Positions 35,263 to 44,107 of a DNA stretch of 64,000 nucleotides are shown here, one piece after another (position 1 is the first letter of the stretch; every line of letters begins with the position of its first letter). The notes under the pieces were generated by a model, which had not been told where the DNA came from, did not search any database, and saw nothing but the letters and a program-made list of their open reading frames with translations. The DNA lies in the NCBI RefSeq assembly GCF_028826155.1, contig NZ_JAQGPN010000002.1, positions 62,001 through 126,000 on the forward strand, in the 5' to 3' direction. Origin of the DNA: Mesorhizobium shangrilense (GTDB taxonomy: Bacteria; Pseudomonadota; Alphaproteobacteria; Rhizobiales; Rhizobiaceae). Both the position numbers and the translations under genes were made by a program.

Positions 35263-35670
35263 GTGCGGGCGACACGGGCCTTTGGCGCGGTGGCGGCGAA
35301 CCAGATCGGCGGCTTTGTCGAGAGCGAGCGCAATCTGAGCCAGAAGGATCTGGCGTGGGTCGCCGACCATGCCGAGGTGACGGGCGAGGCGACGGTGCTG
35401 CATGACGCCTGGGTGGGCGAGAACGCGCGCGTCTTCGGTCTGTCGCGCATCGGCGGCGACGCTCGTGTCGAGGGCCGCGCCGTGGTCGACGGCTGCATCG
35501 TCGGTCATCGGGCGCGAATTTCTGGGAGCGCCCGCATTGAGAACTCATGGGTGGACTGCGAAGCGAAGATCGGCGGGACGGCGGATCTGCGCGGCGACGG
35601 TAAAGTCAGCAACTGCACGATCCGGGGTCGCATGCCGCCATCAGAGCCGCCGGCGCCGAAGGGCGTGTGA
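35263..35670 (+). CDS. Beta-helix repeat protein with a damaged start
   Basis: The frame shows hexapeptide-like repeats with an A-x-V core (WVADHAEVTGEATVLHDAWV, ARVFGLSRIGGDARVEG), typical of a left-handed or polymer-forming beta-helix. The conserved N-terminus KKYKLIPSEKPGLFRV begins at 35218, directly after an in-frame TAG. AGGGGTG stands at normal spacing before that TAG, so the original start was probably a TTG changed to TAG. A GTG at 35263 is the first usable start, but truncates the conserved leader. Confidence 0.6.
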   Translation: MRATRAFGAVAANQIGGFVESERNLSQKDLAWVADHAEVTGEATVLHDAWVGENARVFGLSRIGGDARVEGRAVVDGCIVGHRARISGSARIENSWVDCEAKIGGTADLRGDGKVSNCTIRGRMPPSEPPAPKGV

Positions 35671-35983
35671 GGCGCGGTGGAAGCGAAACGCAAGAATTTC
35701 TCGGACGAGATCGAGATCGTCTACCAGGAGCGTTCCGCCGGAAAGTGGGGGGAGTATTGTTGTTGTCCGCCGATGGCGGTGGATCTGAAGACCGGGGCGG
35801 TCATTTTTGATCTTTCGGGGTCGGGCTGGGATTACGATTGGGTCGAGATAAAGGATGACCGGTTGATCGTGCATATGAAGCATCATCCGGACGCTCTTTG
35901 TGCAAGCTACGAGATTCTCCTCAAAGGCCGGGATTTGCGGGTGAACGGCGAGGCGGTGACGGCGGAGGACCTGGAGCGGCGGC

Positions 35984-35993
35984 TTGATCAGGC
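35984..35993. repeat. Left 10-bp direct repeat of the island
   Basis: TTGATCAGGC, identical to 46760-46769. It marks the point where the host gene frame stops making sense and relaxase similarity begins. Confidence 0.7.
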
Positions 35994-36251
35994 GCGCAAC
36001 GCGAGCGTCCTTGCGCTTCTCGGTAAACTCGGCGGCGTTCCACAAGTCCGACCGATCCTGCGCCCAATCGGCGTTCACGCCCTCGGGCAGGACAATCTCC
36101 GCATGTTCCACGCCCTGCTTGGCCGTGTAATCATGCGTGATCCCGTCGCGCTCGTTGGTCAGCTTTTTACCAGTACGATAGCCGTAGAGGCGACGTCGCT
36201 GCGGCCCTTCGCCCGCGAAACTGGCTTCATGCTTAAATGGTACATCGCCAA
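35994..36251 (-). pseudogene. traA: traA relaxase, N-terminal fragment
   Basis: On the minus strand, AMYHLSMKPVSRAKGRSDVA starts at 36245; after a one-base loss near 36178 the next frame reads YRTGKKLTNERDGITHDYTA, then KQGVEHAEIVLPEG and EFTEKRKDARVAR, where similarity ends at the direct repeat. This is the start of a MOBQ/Ti-type TraA relaxase. The segment with the catalytic histidine cluster is missing between this piece and the one starting at 46751. Confidence 0.85.
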
Positions 36252-36310
36252 CCCTGTTGCCTCGATACCGTTTCCAACTCTCCCGCCAGCCTCCAAGCTG
36301 GTGGCGCGCT

Positions 36311-36327
36311 GAGTTGCGTAGCAACTC
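36311..36327. other. Palindrome next to the relaxase start
   Basis: GAGTTGC and GCAACTC flank GTA, 60 bases upstream of the traA start on the minus strand. It could be a nic-proximal or regulatory dyad; unproven. Confidence 0.4.
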
Positions 36328-36354
36328 GGAAGTGCGCCCTTATGAATCTCAACC

Positions 36355-36460
36355 ACTTCCCTCTTTCATCAACGGTGTAACGGTGCTGACCCCCAGCCGC
36401 TGCGGTACCTCTGCATCAGGATAACCCCGATCGGTGATCTAGCGGACTGCGTCACGTTGG
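36355..36460 (-). mobile_element. IS3-family OrfA remnant
   Basis: On the minus strand one frame reads DAVR, a stop, then ITDRGYPDAEVPQRLGVSTV. This is the helix-turn-helix part of an IS3-group OrfA protein, already broken by an in-frame stop. It lies between the traA start and the ABC operon. The surrounding 250 bases hold no intact gene. Confidence 0.55.
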
Positions 36461-36576
36461 CGGAAGCGAGGCAAAGGAGCCTGACGTTAGATTATTTCGA
36501 ACATACGAACAGGATATTCCATTGGACATATTCCGGTGGTCAAAATAGCCTCCCTCGAGAAAAGGGAGGAGTATTC

Positions 36577-37641
36577 ATGCGTTTATCAAAACTCGTTTCG
36601 GCTTCGTTGATTTCATTTTCGACGTCTATATTGTATTCCTTTCCAGCCATTTCGGAAGAAATCGTTGTAATGGGCTATAGAGGCGTTTTTGAAGATAATT
36701 TCAAAAGTGCAGTCGTTGAGCCATTTCAGACAGAACATCCCGATATTAAGGTGATTTACTACGGCGTCCAGAATACGGCGACGATGCTGGGAAATATGCG
36801 TGCTCAAAAGGATGCGCCTCAGACGGATGCCGCCATTCTCGATATCTCCGCAGCGAATATTCTCCTGAAAGAGGGGCTTATCCGGGAGTTGGATACGTCG
36901 AAGCTTTCCAATTACGCAGATCTTGGCGAGTTCGGCAGGGAAATCGGCGGCTATGGGCCGCCCCTGACGTACGATACACTCACACTGATGTATAACACCA
37001 AGGCTTTTCCGGAGAAGCCCAATAGCTGGGACGCGCTTTGGCACGAGAAGGTAAAGGATAGGATCATTGTCCCGTCGGAAGGCGGCGGTGACATCCAGGC
37101 CATTCTGATGATGATCATTGCCGACAAGATGGAGGGCGGAAAGGGCTACAGGGAGTCACTTCAGGCCGGTGTCGACAAATTGGTCAAGCTGGCACCTCAC
37201 GTGCAGACGTGGGAGCCGAAGCCGGATACCTATACGCTCGTCGCCAATGGCTCCGCCGATCTCGGTATAGGATGGAATGCGCGGACGCAGTTCTATGCGG
37301 ATAAGACCGGCGGGCTGATCGACGGCGTTGCACCGGTTGAAGGCACTGCGGCCCAGATCAACGTGATCAGCGCCACGGCTAACCGTCCGAGAAACGGCGC
37401 GGTGGAAACCTTCATCAATTACGCCATCGATCCGACAGTTCAGGCGCGCTTTTCCAAGCTGATGTACTATGCGCCCACCAATACCAAGACTGTCCTGGAC
37501 GACGCAACGCAGAAGCGTATCCCGCTGCTGAATCCGGAACTGCGCAGCAATCTCATTCCCGTGAACTGGATCGAGATCGGCGACATTCGCCAGACGTTGC
37601 TGGAGCCGTGGCGCCGGAACGTGCTTCCAGCTGGACGCTGA
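36577..37641 (+). CDS. ABC transporter substrate-binding protein (PotD-like)
   Basis: The product has 354 residues from the ATG at 36577 behind AAGGGAGGAG. The signal peptide is clear (LVSASLISFSTSILYSFPAI). The mature part follows the polyamine-type fold: VVEPFQTEHPDIKVIYYGVQ, YNTKAFPEKPNSWDALWHEK, NGSADLGIGWNARTQFYADK. Periplasmic binding of a polyamine or a small organic amine or acid is expected; the ligand cannot be read from the sequence. It is the first gene of the importer operon. The start region is AT-rich compared with the flanking backbone. Confidence 0.92.
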   Translation: MRLSKLVSASLISFSTSILYSFPAISEEIVVMGYRGVFEDNFKSAVVEPFQTEHPDIKVIYYGVQNTATMLGNMRAQKDAPQTDAAILDISAANILLKEGLIRELDTSKLSNYADLGEFGREIGGYGPPLTYDTLTLMYNTKAFPEKPNSWDALWHEKVKDRIIVPSEGGGDIQAILMMIIADKMEGGKGYRESLQAGVDKLVKLAPHVQTWEPKPDTYTLVANGSADLGIGWNARTQFYADKTGGLIDGVAPVEGTAAQINVISATANRPRNGAVETFINYAIDPTVQARFSKLMYYAPTNTKTVLDDATQKRIPLLNPELRSNLIPVNWIEIGDIRQTLLEPWRRNVLPAGR

Positions 37642-37689
37642 TCCAATACTGCACTCCATCGAGGCAGATTTTTCTAGCAGGCAATCGCG

Positions 37690-38835
37690 ATGAACTCAGT
37701 TGTAAGCCGCGCGTCCGGCCAGGGCTATTCCGGTAGCCCGTCGGAGCACAGACCGGTCTCGAGCCGATCCGTCACCCTTTGCCTCGACGGAGTAACCAAA
37801 ACCTATGGTGGGCGCGCCCCGGTCGTCGATGCGCTCTCCCTAGAACTACCGCCGGGAAAGCTTCTCGGACTGCTGGGACCCTCTGGTTGCGGGAAGTCCA
37901 CCACGCTCAGGATGATAGCTGGACTCATCGGCACCAGCAGCGGGCGGATACTGGTGAATGATGAAGACATTGCGCAAATGCCACCCCACAAGCGCGACAT
38001 AGGCCTGGTATTCCAGAGTTATGCGTTGTTTCCTCACATGAGCGTGGGCGAAAATGTTGCGTTCGGCCTCTCCATGCGAGGGGTGAAGCGCGAGGAAGCC
38101 AATGCACGCGTCGAAGAGGCGCTTGCCATGGTCAGACTAGAAGGCTACGCGGCCCGAAAGCCGCGCGAAATGTCCGGCGGTCAACAACAGCGAGTAGCTT
38201 TGGCCCGGGCGCTGGTCATCCGTCCGCGCATCCTTCTTCTCGATGAGCCGCTTTCCAATCTGGATGCAAAATTGCGCGAGGAAATGCGCCTCGAAATACG
38301 AGAAATCCAGAAGCGCCTGTCTATCACTACCCTGTTTGTGACGCACGACCAGACAGAGGCGCTGACGATGTGCGACCTCGTCGGGGTCATGGCCAACGGC
38401 AGGATTGCGCAGCTTGGAACCGCAAAGGAAATCTACGAGCGTCCCTCGTCGCTTTTCGTGGCCGAGTTCGTCGGTCGGACCAACGTGCTTCCTTGCGAGA
38501 TCCTCGGCCAGGATATTATCCGCATGGGCTCCATGACGTACAAATGCAGGACCGGCGATCTTGCCTCGGGGACTGGCAAAGCTGCCATAAGGCCTCATCG
38601 TATAAGTATCAGCCCGGATCGCGACCTGTCGCTTGTGAGCAATGTGACGAATACGGCAAGGGCTAAGGTCACGCGGGTTACTTATGTGGGAGAAACTGTC
38701 CAGTATCAGGCCGAGATCGATGGCGCGACATTCCTGATCGAGGTGCCGACCACGAACGATGACCGCACCTACTCGGCCCACGACAAGGTGCTGTGCGAGT
38801 GGAAGCCCGACGACATGGTCGTTTTCAGGGGCTGA
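37690..38835 (+). CDS. ABC transporter ATP-binding protein (PotA-like)
   Basis: The product has 381 residues. Walker A GPSGCGKSTT lies near residue 61, the Q-loop in VFQSYALFPHMSVGENVAFG, the signature LSGGQQQRVALARAL, Walker B ILLLDEPLSNLDA, and the H-loop in VTHDQTEAL. The C-terminal 120 residues form a TOBE domain. It supplies ATP hydrolysis for the importer at the cytoplasmic face. It overlaps nothing and precedes the permease by two bases. Confidence 0.96.
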   Translation: MNSVVSRASGQGYSGSPSEHRPVSSRSVTLCLDGVTKTYGGRAPVVDALSLELPPGKLLGLLGPSGCGKSTTLRMIAGLIGTSSGRILVNDEDIAQMPPHKRDIGLVFQSYALFPHMSVGENVAFGLSMRGVKREEANARVEEALAMVRLEGYAARKPREMSGGQQQRVALARALVIRPRILLLDEPLSNLDAKLREEMRLEIREIQKRLSITTLFVTHDQTEALTMCDLVGVMANGRIAQLGTAKEIYERPSSLFVAEFVGRTNVLPCEILGQDIIRMGSMTYKCRTGDLASGTGKAAIRPHRISISPDRDLSLVSNVTNTARAKVTRVTYVGETVQYQAEIDGATFLIEVPTTNDDRTYSAHDKVLCEWKPDDMVVFRG

Positions 38836-38837
38836 TC

Positions 38838-39722
38838 ATGATGGAAAATCAAAAGCAGAGAAAGATCTCTGGCGGACGCAGGCAGATCTTCACCGCCTTG
38901 CTTCTACCAATGGTTCTGATCAGTTTTGTAGCCTTCGTTCTTCCTGTTGCCCGGTTGATCCAGATGTCGTTTGAAGAAAGCGACGTGAGTGGCATGCTGA
39001 CCGGAAATTACACTTCTGGTAATTACCCGGCCTTCTTTACCGACGGTTTCAATCTCGATCTCATTACGAACTCGCTCGTCATGAGCATCGTTGTAACAGT
39101 CACAACACTCGTTTTTTCCTTTCCAGTCGCGCTATATTTGTTTCGGATCAGTCCGGCATGGCGCAACATCCTTTTCGTTATAACCATTTCTCCGCTGCTG
39201 GTCAGCAGCGTGGTCCGAACCTATGGATGGATGATCATCCTTGGCCAAAGCGGCTTGATCAACAATGCGCTCATTTATAGCGGCGTGATCGTCGAACCAC
39301 TACGCATGGTGAACAATTTTCTGGGTGTGATCATAGGTCTCGTGGAGATTATGATGCCCTATATGATCCTGTCTCTCATCGCTGGTTTCGGACGTCTCAG
39401 CGCTGTCTATGAGGAAGCAGCAGCATCTTTGGGTGCGAGTGCATTCACCCGCTTCTGGCGCATCATATTGCCGCTGGCACTACCCGGCATAGCGCTTGGT
39501 TGCCTGCTTTGCTTCGTGCTGTCGGTAAGTTCGTTCATCACCCCGAAGCTGCTTGGCGGCGGCCGGGTCTACGTTCTGGCGACCGAAATATACGACCAGG
39601 CAATCATCCAGTTGCAATGGCCCAAGGCGGCCACGATCTCGGTGGTGGTCCTGATCATTTTCGCCATAGCACTTTTTGCATATTCGTGGGCGCTTCGCGC
39701 TCTTGACCGTCGGTTCAGCTAG
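38838..39722 (+). CDS. ABC transporter permease (PotB-like)
   Basis: The product has 294 residues from the ATG at 38838, directly after the ATPase stop. Six membrane segments are visible, beginning FTALLLPMVLISFVAFVLPV. The EAA loop that contacts the ATPase is EEAAASLGASAFTRFWRIIL. It forms half of the transmembrane channel with the next gene product. Confidence 0.95.
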   Translation: MMENQKQRKISGGRRQIFTALLLPMVLISFVAFVLPVARLIQMSFEESDVSGMLTGNYTSGNYPAFFTDGFNLDLITNSLVMSIVVTVTTLVFSFPVALYLFRISPAWRNILFVITISPLLVSSVVRTYGWMIILGQSGLINNALIYSGVIVEPLRMVNNFLGVIIGLVEIMMPYMILSLIAGFGRLSAVYEEAAASLGASAFTRFWRIILPLALPGIALGCLLCFVLSVSSFITPKLLGGGRVYVLATEIYDQAIIQLQWPKAATISVVVLIIFAIALFAYSWALRALDRRFS

Positions 39723-39741
39723 CGGGCGCGTGAGGAATTCA

Positions 39742-40533
39742 ATGGTAGGCACCAGCAAATGGCCGCTACGGATACTGGTCGTACTCCTGTACATCTTCCT
39801 GCTCGGACCGATCCTGATCGTCGTGCCGCTATCGTTCAGCAACGACACATATCTGACCTTCCCGCCTGAAAGCTGGGGTATCCGGTGGTATGGCGCGATG
39901 TTTTATCACCAGCGGATGACAGATGCATTTCTTGTCAGCCTGGCCATTGCGTCCATCGTGACAGCGTTGTCGCTGGTCGCGGGAATTCCGGCCGCCTATT
40001 GTCTGGCCCGGGAACGGTTCACCGGCCGTGATGCCTTGTTGAACCTTTTTACGGCCCCGCTGCTCCTGCCGACGATCGTCCTCGGGCTTTCGATCCTTCT
40101 GGTTTTCGTCAGGCTCAATCTGCTTGGTACGTATCATGGGATCGTGATCGCGCATCTCATCGTAACCACGCCCTATGTCATCCGGATAATGATTACTTCC
40201 TTCACGACGCTGCCAGCCTATGTGGAGGAGGCGGCCAAAACCCTTGGTGCTTCTCCGCTGGTCGTCTTTCGCAAGATCACATTACCGCTCGTCCTGCCTG
40301 GTTTCGTGGCAAGCGCCGCACTGTCGTTCCTGCTTTCCTTCGACGAAGTAATTATCTCGCTCTTTCTTACTGGCCCGCGATTAACAACACTTCCGGTAGA
40401 AATATATAATTATGTTGAAAGTCAGACTGACCCCATGGCCGCATCTGTTTCAGTTGTTCTTGTCTCCGCCACAATGGCAATCGTCATCGTAATTGAAAGG
40501 ACTGTTGGCTTGGCCAAGGCCATCGGACGTTAG
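39742..40533 (+). CDS. ABC transporter permease (PotC-like)
   Basis: The product has 263 residues from the ATG at 39742 (TGAGGAA upstream). Six membrane segments are present, starting LRILVVLLYIFLLGPILIVV; the EAA loop is VEEAAKTLGASPLVVFRKIT. It pairs with the permease encoded upstream to import the ligand of the binding protein. Confidence 0.95.
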   Translation: MVGTSKWPLRILVVLLYIFLLGPILIVVPLSFSNDTYLTFPPESWGIRWYGAMFYHQRMTDAFLVSLAIASIVTALSLVAGIPAAYCLARERFTGRDALLNLFTAPLLLPTIVLGLSILLVFVRLNLLGTYHGIVIAHLIVTTPYVIRIMITSFTTLPAYVEEAAKTLGASPLVVFRKITLPLVLPGFVASAALSFLLSFDEVIISLFLTGPRLTTLPVEIYNYVESQTDPMAASVSVVLVSATMAIVIVIERTVGLAKAIGR

Positions 40534-40571
40534 TTTTGCCATCACCTTAAATAGATAGTTAGGAATACAAA

Positions 40572-41306
40572 GTGCACAATATTGCTCTGTGGATGTCGCA
40601 GCCAAATCTGAGCTATCTCGAAATTGCCCATAATCTCGGGATGAGCTCCCTCGTGCTCGAGTTGGAGCACGGGACTTTCGATCTGGCGACTCTCGATCAG
40701 TTTCTGGCCTTTTCAAGAGCCCTTGGCTTGAAGACCATCACCAAGGTTTTGGGCCCGACGAGCGAAGCGATACAGCAGGCGCTTGATTTCGGCTCCGGCG
40801 GCGTAATCGTTCCCCACATCCTCGACCTAGAGCACGCCAGGAGCGTGACGAGAGCGGCGAAATATCCTTTGCTGGGAACACGATCCTATGCGGGTGGTCG
40901 CGTATTCAAGTATGCACGCCCAGCAAGCGAAGCGTTCGCGAGGGAAAACGAGAACACAAAGTGCTACGCGCTGGTCGAAACGGCCGAATGTCTTAACGAC
41001 ATTGAAAAGATCGTCGAATTGGAGACGGTCGACGGAATCTTCCTCGGACCGTCTGATCTGGCGCTCGCTCGGGGTCGGGGCGCTTACGCATTCAATGATG
41101 AGGATCGCCGCGACCTGGTTCGGTGCGCGAAGGCTGCGATCGGTGCCGGAAAAACCTGGATCATGCCGGCATGGACTGCCGCCGAGCGCCGGTTCGCGCT
41201 TGATGAAGGCGCTTCGCTGCTCGTTGTAGCTACCCAGCACATGACAGTGCGTCAGGGCATTGCCGAGACATTCCGGTCGCTCAAGGCCGAAGCGATCATC
41301 GCCTAG
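40572..41306 (+). CDS. HpcH/HpaI-family aldolase, GTG start
   Basis: The product has 244 residues from a GTG at 40572 (AGGA upstream). Family blocks: SLVLELEHGTFDLATLDQFL, GGVIVPHILDLEHARSVTRA, then YALVETAECLNDIEKIVELE and IFLGPSDLALARG, carrying the metal-binding Glu and Asp. HpaI-type enzymes cleave 2-oxo-4-hydroxy acids into pyruvate and an aldehyde, with a divalent metal. The substrate here is unknown. Position in the operon suggests it acts on a carbon chain released from the imported compound. Confidence 0.88.
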   Translation: MHNIALWMSQPNLSYLEIAHNLGMSSLVLELEHGTFDLATLDQFLAFSRALGLKTITKVLGPTSEAIQQALDFGSGGVIVPHILDLEHARSVTRAAKYPLLGTRSYAGGRVFKYARPASEAFARENENTKCYALVETAECLNDIEKIVELETVDGIFLGPSDLALARGRGAYAFNDEDRRDLVRCAKAAIGAGKTWIMPAWTAAERRFALDEGASLLVVATQHMTVRQGIAETFRSLKAEAIIA

Positions 41307-41328
41307 CAAACAAATTTGGAGTCCTTCA

Positions 41329-42152
41329 ATGAAGATCAGTCTTATTCAATCGAATCCGCAGACAGACAGGGCGAAAAATCTGTCGACATTGCAGGCGATC
41401 ATGTCGGGCGTTGTCGCGGAGGATCGCCCGGACCTCATCGTGCTGCCTGAATATTTTGAATATTATGGGGGCAGGGCGATCGATAAGGTCGCTGCTGCAC
41501 AGTCTCTTCCGGAGGCCGATGCCTATCAGATGGCGAAGGCTTTCGCCCGGACAACAGCGTTTTCGTTCACGCTGGATCGATCATGGAAAAGGCGCCGGAT
41601 GCCCCGAAAATCTACAACACCACCGTCGTCTTCAATCGGTCCGGTGAAGAGGTTGCACGCTATAGAAAAATGCATCTCTTTGACATAGCGACCGCCGATG
41701 GTACGACCTACAGGGAATCCGACACCGTCATGGCGGGGTCAGAGACGGCGATCTACGAGGTCGATGGCCTGAAAGTAGGCTGCGCGATTTGCTACGATAT
41801 CCGTTTTTCAGAGCTATTCCTGAAGCTTGCCAAAGACGAGGTAGATGTCATCATTTTGCCGGCGGCCTTTACCTTGCAGACAGGCAAGGATCATTGGGAA
41901 GTTTTGGCGCGCGCGCGCGCAATTGAAACGCAGGCCTATTTCGTGGCGTGCGGCCAGTGCGGTCCCAATATCGTCGGCAATGAGACGCGTTACACCTATG
42001 GGCATTCGCTGGTCTGCGATCCTTGGGGGCACGTCGTCGCAAGGGCATCTGACGGTGTCGGGCATGTCACGGCCCGGATCGACGTAAACCAGATCAAGCG
42101 CGTCAAAGATCTTATCCCGATGAATAGTCATCGTCTGAATGTCTGGGGCTGA
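41329..42152 (+). pseudogene. Nitrilase-superfamily amidohydrolase, frameshifted
   Basis: The first frame starts at 41329 (MKISLIQSNPQTDRAKNLST) and carries the catalytic Glu in VLPEYFEYYG. It derails near 41555, and the true sequence continues in another frame: VFVHAGSIMEKAPDAPKIYN, the catalytic Lys in YRKMHLFD and the catalytic Cys in GCAICYDIRF, stopping at 42152. Loss of one base in an ACAAAC-like run would explain it. The complete E-K-C triad is present across the two frames. As sequenced, no active enzyme is made unless the shift is an error. It would hydrolyse a C-N bond of an amide or carbamoyl compound. Confidence 0.85.
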
Positions 42153-42154
42153 CG

Positions 42155-42820
42155 ATGGACAAATTCATTGTGAGGGGAATGCCCGAGCAAATTGCTAGGG
42201 ACGACCTTGAATTGTTGAGCGGAGTGGAAACGGCCACTGTCGGTCATTGGCGCGTTTTCGGATTCATGGATCGGGGTATTCAGGGGCTTTTGCGTGGAAA
42301 ACGGGTCGTCGGCACGGCAGTCACGCTAGCCATACCCGGTCCGGACTCGACGTTGTTGCATCATTGCATCGGAAAATTGCGGCCGGGCGACATACTGGTT
42401 GTCGATCGGCTGGGTGATAATCGCCACGCGTGCTGGGGGGGCGCTGTCACGGTCGCTGCGAAGGCTGCTGGGGCAGTGGCCGGGATCGTCGATGGACCAT
42501 GCACCGACATTGCCGAGATCGAGGGTTCCGACTTTCCGATGTGGTGTCGGGGACTGTCCCCTATCACGACACGTCTTTATGCTCTTGGCGGCGGCTTCAA
42601 CGTGCCGGTTTCCTGTGGCGGTGTTCCCGTATTGCCCGGAGACGCGATACTCGCCGATGAAAGTGGCGTGCTTGCTCTGCCACCGGGCGATGTCCGGGAC
42701 GTTGCACGGGAGGCATTGCGAAGGCAACAGGTCGGAGGGGCGCGCGAGGAACAGATAAGGCAAGGCGCGCTATTGGGCGACCTTTCCGGTGCCAGTGCAA
42801 AGATCAGCTCCTGCGCGTGA
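42155..42820 (+). CDS. RraA-like protein with altered active-site loop
   Basis: The product has 221 residues, the usual RraA length with an extended end. The fold is clear: GLLRGKRVVGTAVTLAIPGP, GDILVVDRLGDNRHACWGGA, and GAVAGIVDGPCTDIAEIE. In RraA-related HMG/CHA aldolases the last block reads DGxxRD, and Arg is needed for catalysis; here that position is Thr. An aldolase activity is therefore doubtful. It starts two bases after the hydrolase stop. Confidence 0.85.
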   Translation: MDKFIVRGMPEQIARDDLELLSGVETATVGHWRVFGFMDRGIQGLLRGKRVVGTAVTLAIPGPDSTLLHHCIGKLRPGDILVVDRLGDNRHACWGGAVTVAAKAAGAVAGIVDGPCTDIAEIEGSDFPMWCRGLSPITTRLYALGGGFNVPVSCGGVPVLPGDAILADESGVLALPPGDVRDVAREALRRQQVGGAREEQIRQGALLGDLSGASAKISSCA

Positions 42821-42923
42821 CCGCCAGAACAGCGATGCCGTATTCACTTTCGGGTCGGCGGGGTTCTCCGATAGAAGTCGGAAAGCAGTGGCCTGGCCTG
42901 GGTCGGGTCTAAATGGAATCGCC

Positions 42924-43859
42924 ATGAATATCCGATTTCTTGAGACGGCCATCTGGCTCGCGGAATTGAGAAGTTTCCGCGCCACCGCGGATAAGTTGAA
43001 CATGAGCCCCGCCGCTATCTCGAATCGTATAACGGCCATCGAGCATGAATTGGCTGTTCGTCTGTTTGAGCGAGACACCCGCGATATCAAGCTGACGGCG
43101 GAAGGAGCCCTGTTCGTGGAACGGTCAAAGAAGATCGTCGACGACTACTCGTCGCTCATCGGTGCACTGAAACGACCGGGGTCGATCGCAGGCGTCGTTC
43201 GGATAGGCCTGGTTCCGGGAGTGGCGATGACGATCTTTCCGCTCGTGTTCAAGACGTTGCGAGAGAGTTTTCCGCAGATAACGGTGTCCTTAACCACGGA
43301 CAGCAATTCGACGATATTGACGAAACTCGATGAGAAAAAGCTTGATATCGTCTTCGGTACGGAAACGCCCAGCAACCGCAGCCGGACTTCGGTGAGCCTG
43401 TGCAAATTCGGTATGTTCTGGGTAGCCAACCCGGCCAAGATCGAAATCGACACTACCGAGCCCCTTGGAAAGCGCGAACTCTCGGAATATCCAATAATCT
43501 CCTACGAATTCGGGACCATCAATCACAGACGGACGGTAGAGTATTTTGCCGATACCAATTCCGGCGAAACGCTGATGCACTATTCGAACTCCCTGGCTAC
43601 GACCATCAGCATGGTTGTTGCCGGGATCGGCATCGCAGTCGTCCCTCCCATCCTCATCCAAAACGAGCTTCGGTCGGGATCGCTACAAGTACTGAAGACG
43701 AAAACTGCCTTCCCCGCAGCGGACTATTTCGCTGTCTACGGCGATACGGAAGCTTCGAGACTGTCGTCATTCATCGCGTCGCTCGCCTGTAGGGCCGCGG
43801 ATGAGTTTTGCTCGTTGTACGACGATAGTCTGGCGGCCTCAAGAGTGACGCAGCCATGA
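42924..43859 (+). CDS. LysR-family transcriptional regulator
   Basis: The product has 311 residues. The N-terminal HTH reads FLETAIWLAELRSFRATADK, then LNMSPAAISNRITAIEHELA and LFERDTRDIKLTAEG. The C-terminal effector domain begins near GVVRIGLVPGVAMTIFPLVF. It lies inside the cluster and in the same direction, so it probably controls the importer and enzymes in response to the substrate or a breakdown product. Confidence 0.95.
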   Translation: MNIRFLETAIWLAELRSFRATADKLNMSPAAISNRITAIEHELAVRLFERDTRDIKLTAEGALFVERSKKIVDDYSSLIGALKRPGSIAGVVRIGLVPGVAMTIFPLVFKTLRESFPQITVSLTTDSNSTILTKLDEKKLDIVFGTETPSNRSRTSVSLCKFGMFWVANPAKIEIDTTEPLGKRELSEYPIISYEFGTINHRRTVEYFADTNSGETLMHYSNSLATTISMVVAGIGIAVVPPILIQNELRSGSLQVLKTKTAFPAADYFAVYGDTEASRLSSFIASLACRAADEFCSLYDDSLAASRVTQP

Positions 43860-43924
43860 CCCTTTTAGACGCCGCTACAGTTAATAGGCAAACCAACCAA
43901 CCCGGCTGCTTGAGGGCTTACTGA

Positions 43925-44107
43925 ATGGAAATGACGGACCAGGAGTTCGAGGCCCTTTTCGAGAGGATGGGATTTAATTTGGATAGGCAGACATATAGCG
44001 AGATACACGCGCACCGCGCCGTCCTCGATGCCCTGTTGAAGGCAATACCCTGTGATCTGCCATTTGAGCTGACGCCTGACGTTCCTACCCAAGGCGAACC
44101 GTCATGA
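43925..44107 (+). CDS. AtzG-like small amidase partner
   Basis: The product has 60 residues, mainly two helices (EMTDQEFEALFERMGFNLDR, then HRAVLDALLKAIPCDLPFEL). It overlaps the amidase start as ATGA. In the cyanuric-acid pathway, AtzG is a small GatC-like partner that AtzE needs for stability. Size, helix pattern and position match; sequence identity is low, so the assignment rests on context. Confidence 0.65.
   Translation: MEMTDQEFEALFERMGFNLDRQTYSEIHAHRAVLDALLKAIPCDLPFELTPDVPTQGEPS

Larger units (their letters stand above)
35677..36312 (+). pseudogene. Conserved hypothetical gene truncated by island insertion
   Basis: From the GTG at 35677 (TGAGG upstream) the reading looks natural for about 105 residues (VYQERSAGKWGEYCCCPPMA, then GSGWDYDWVEIKDDRLIVHM and DLRVNGEAVTAEDLERRLDQ). 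At 35993 it enters the island and then reads antisense through a relaxase fragment to 36312. If the island is removed at the direct repeat, the frame continues at 46770 and stops at 46836, giving about 127 residues. Function unknown. Confidence 0.65.
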
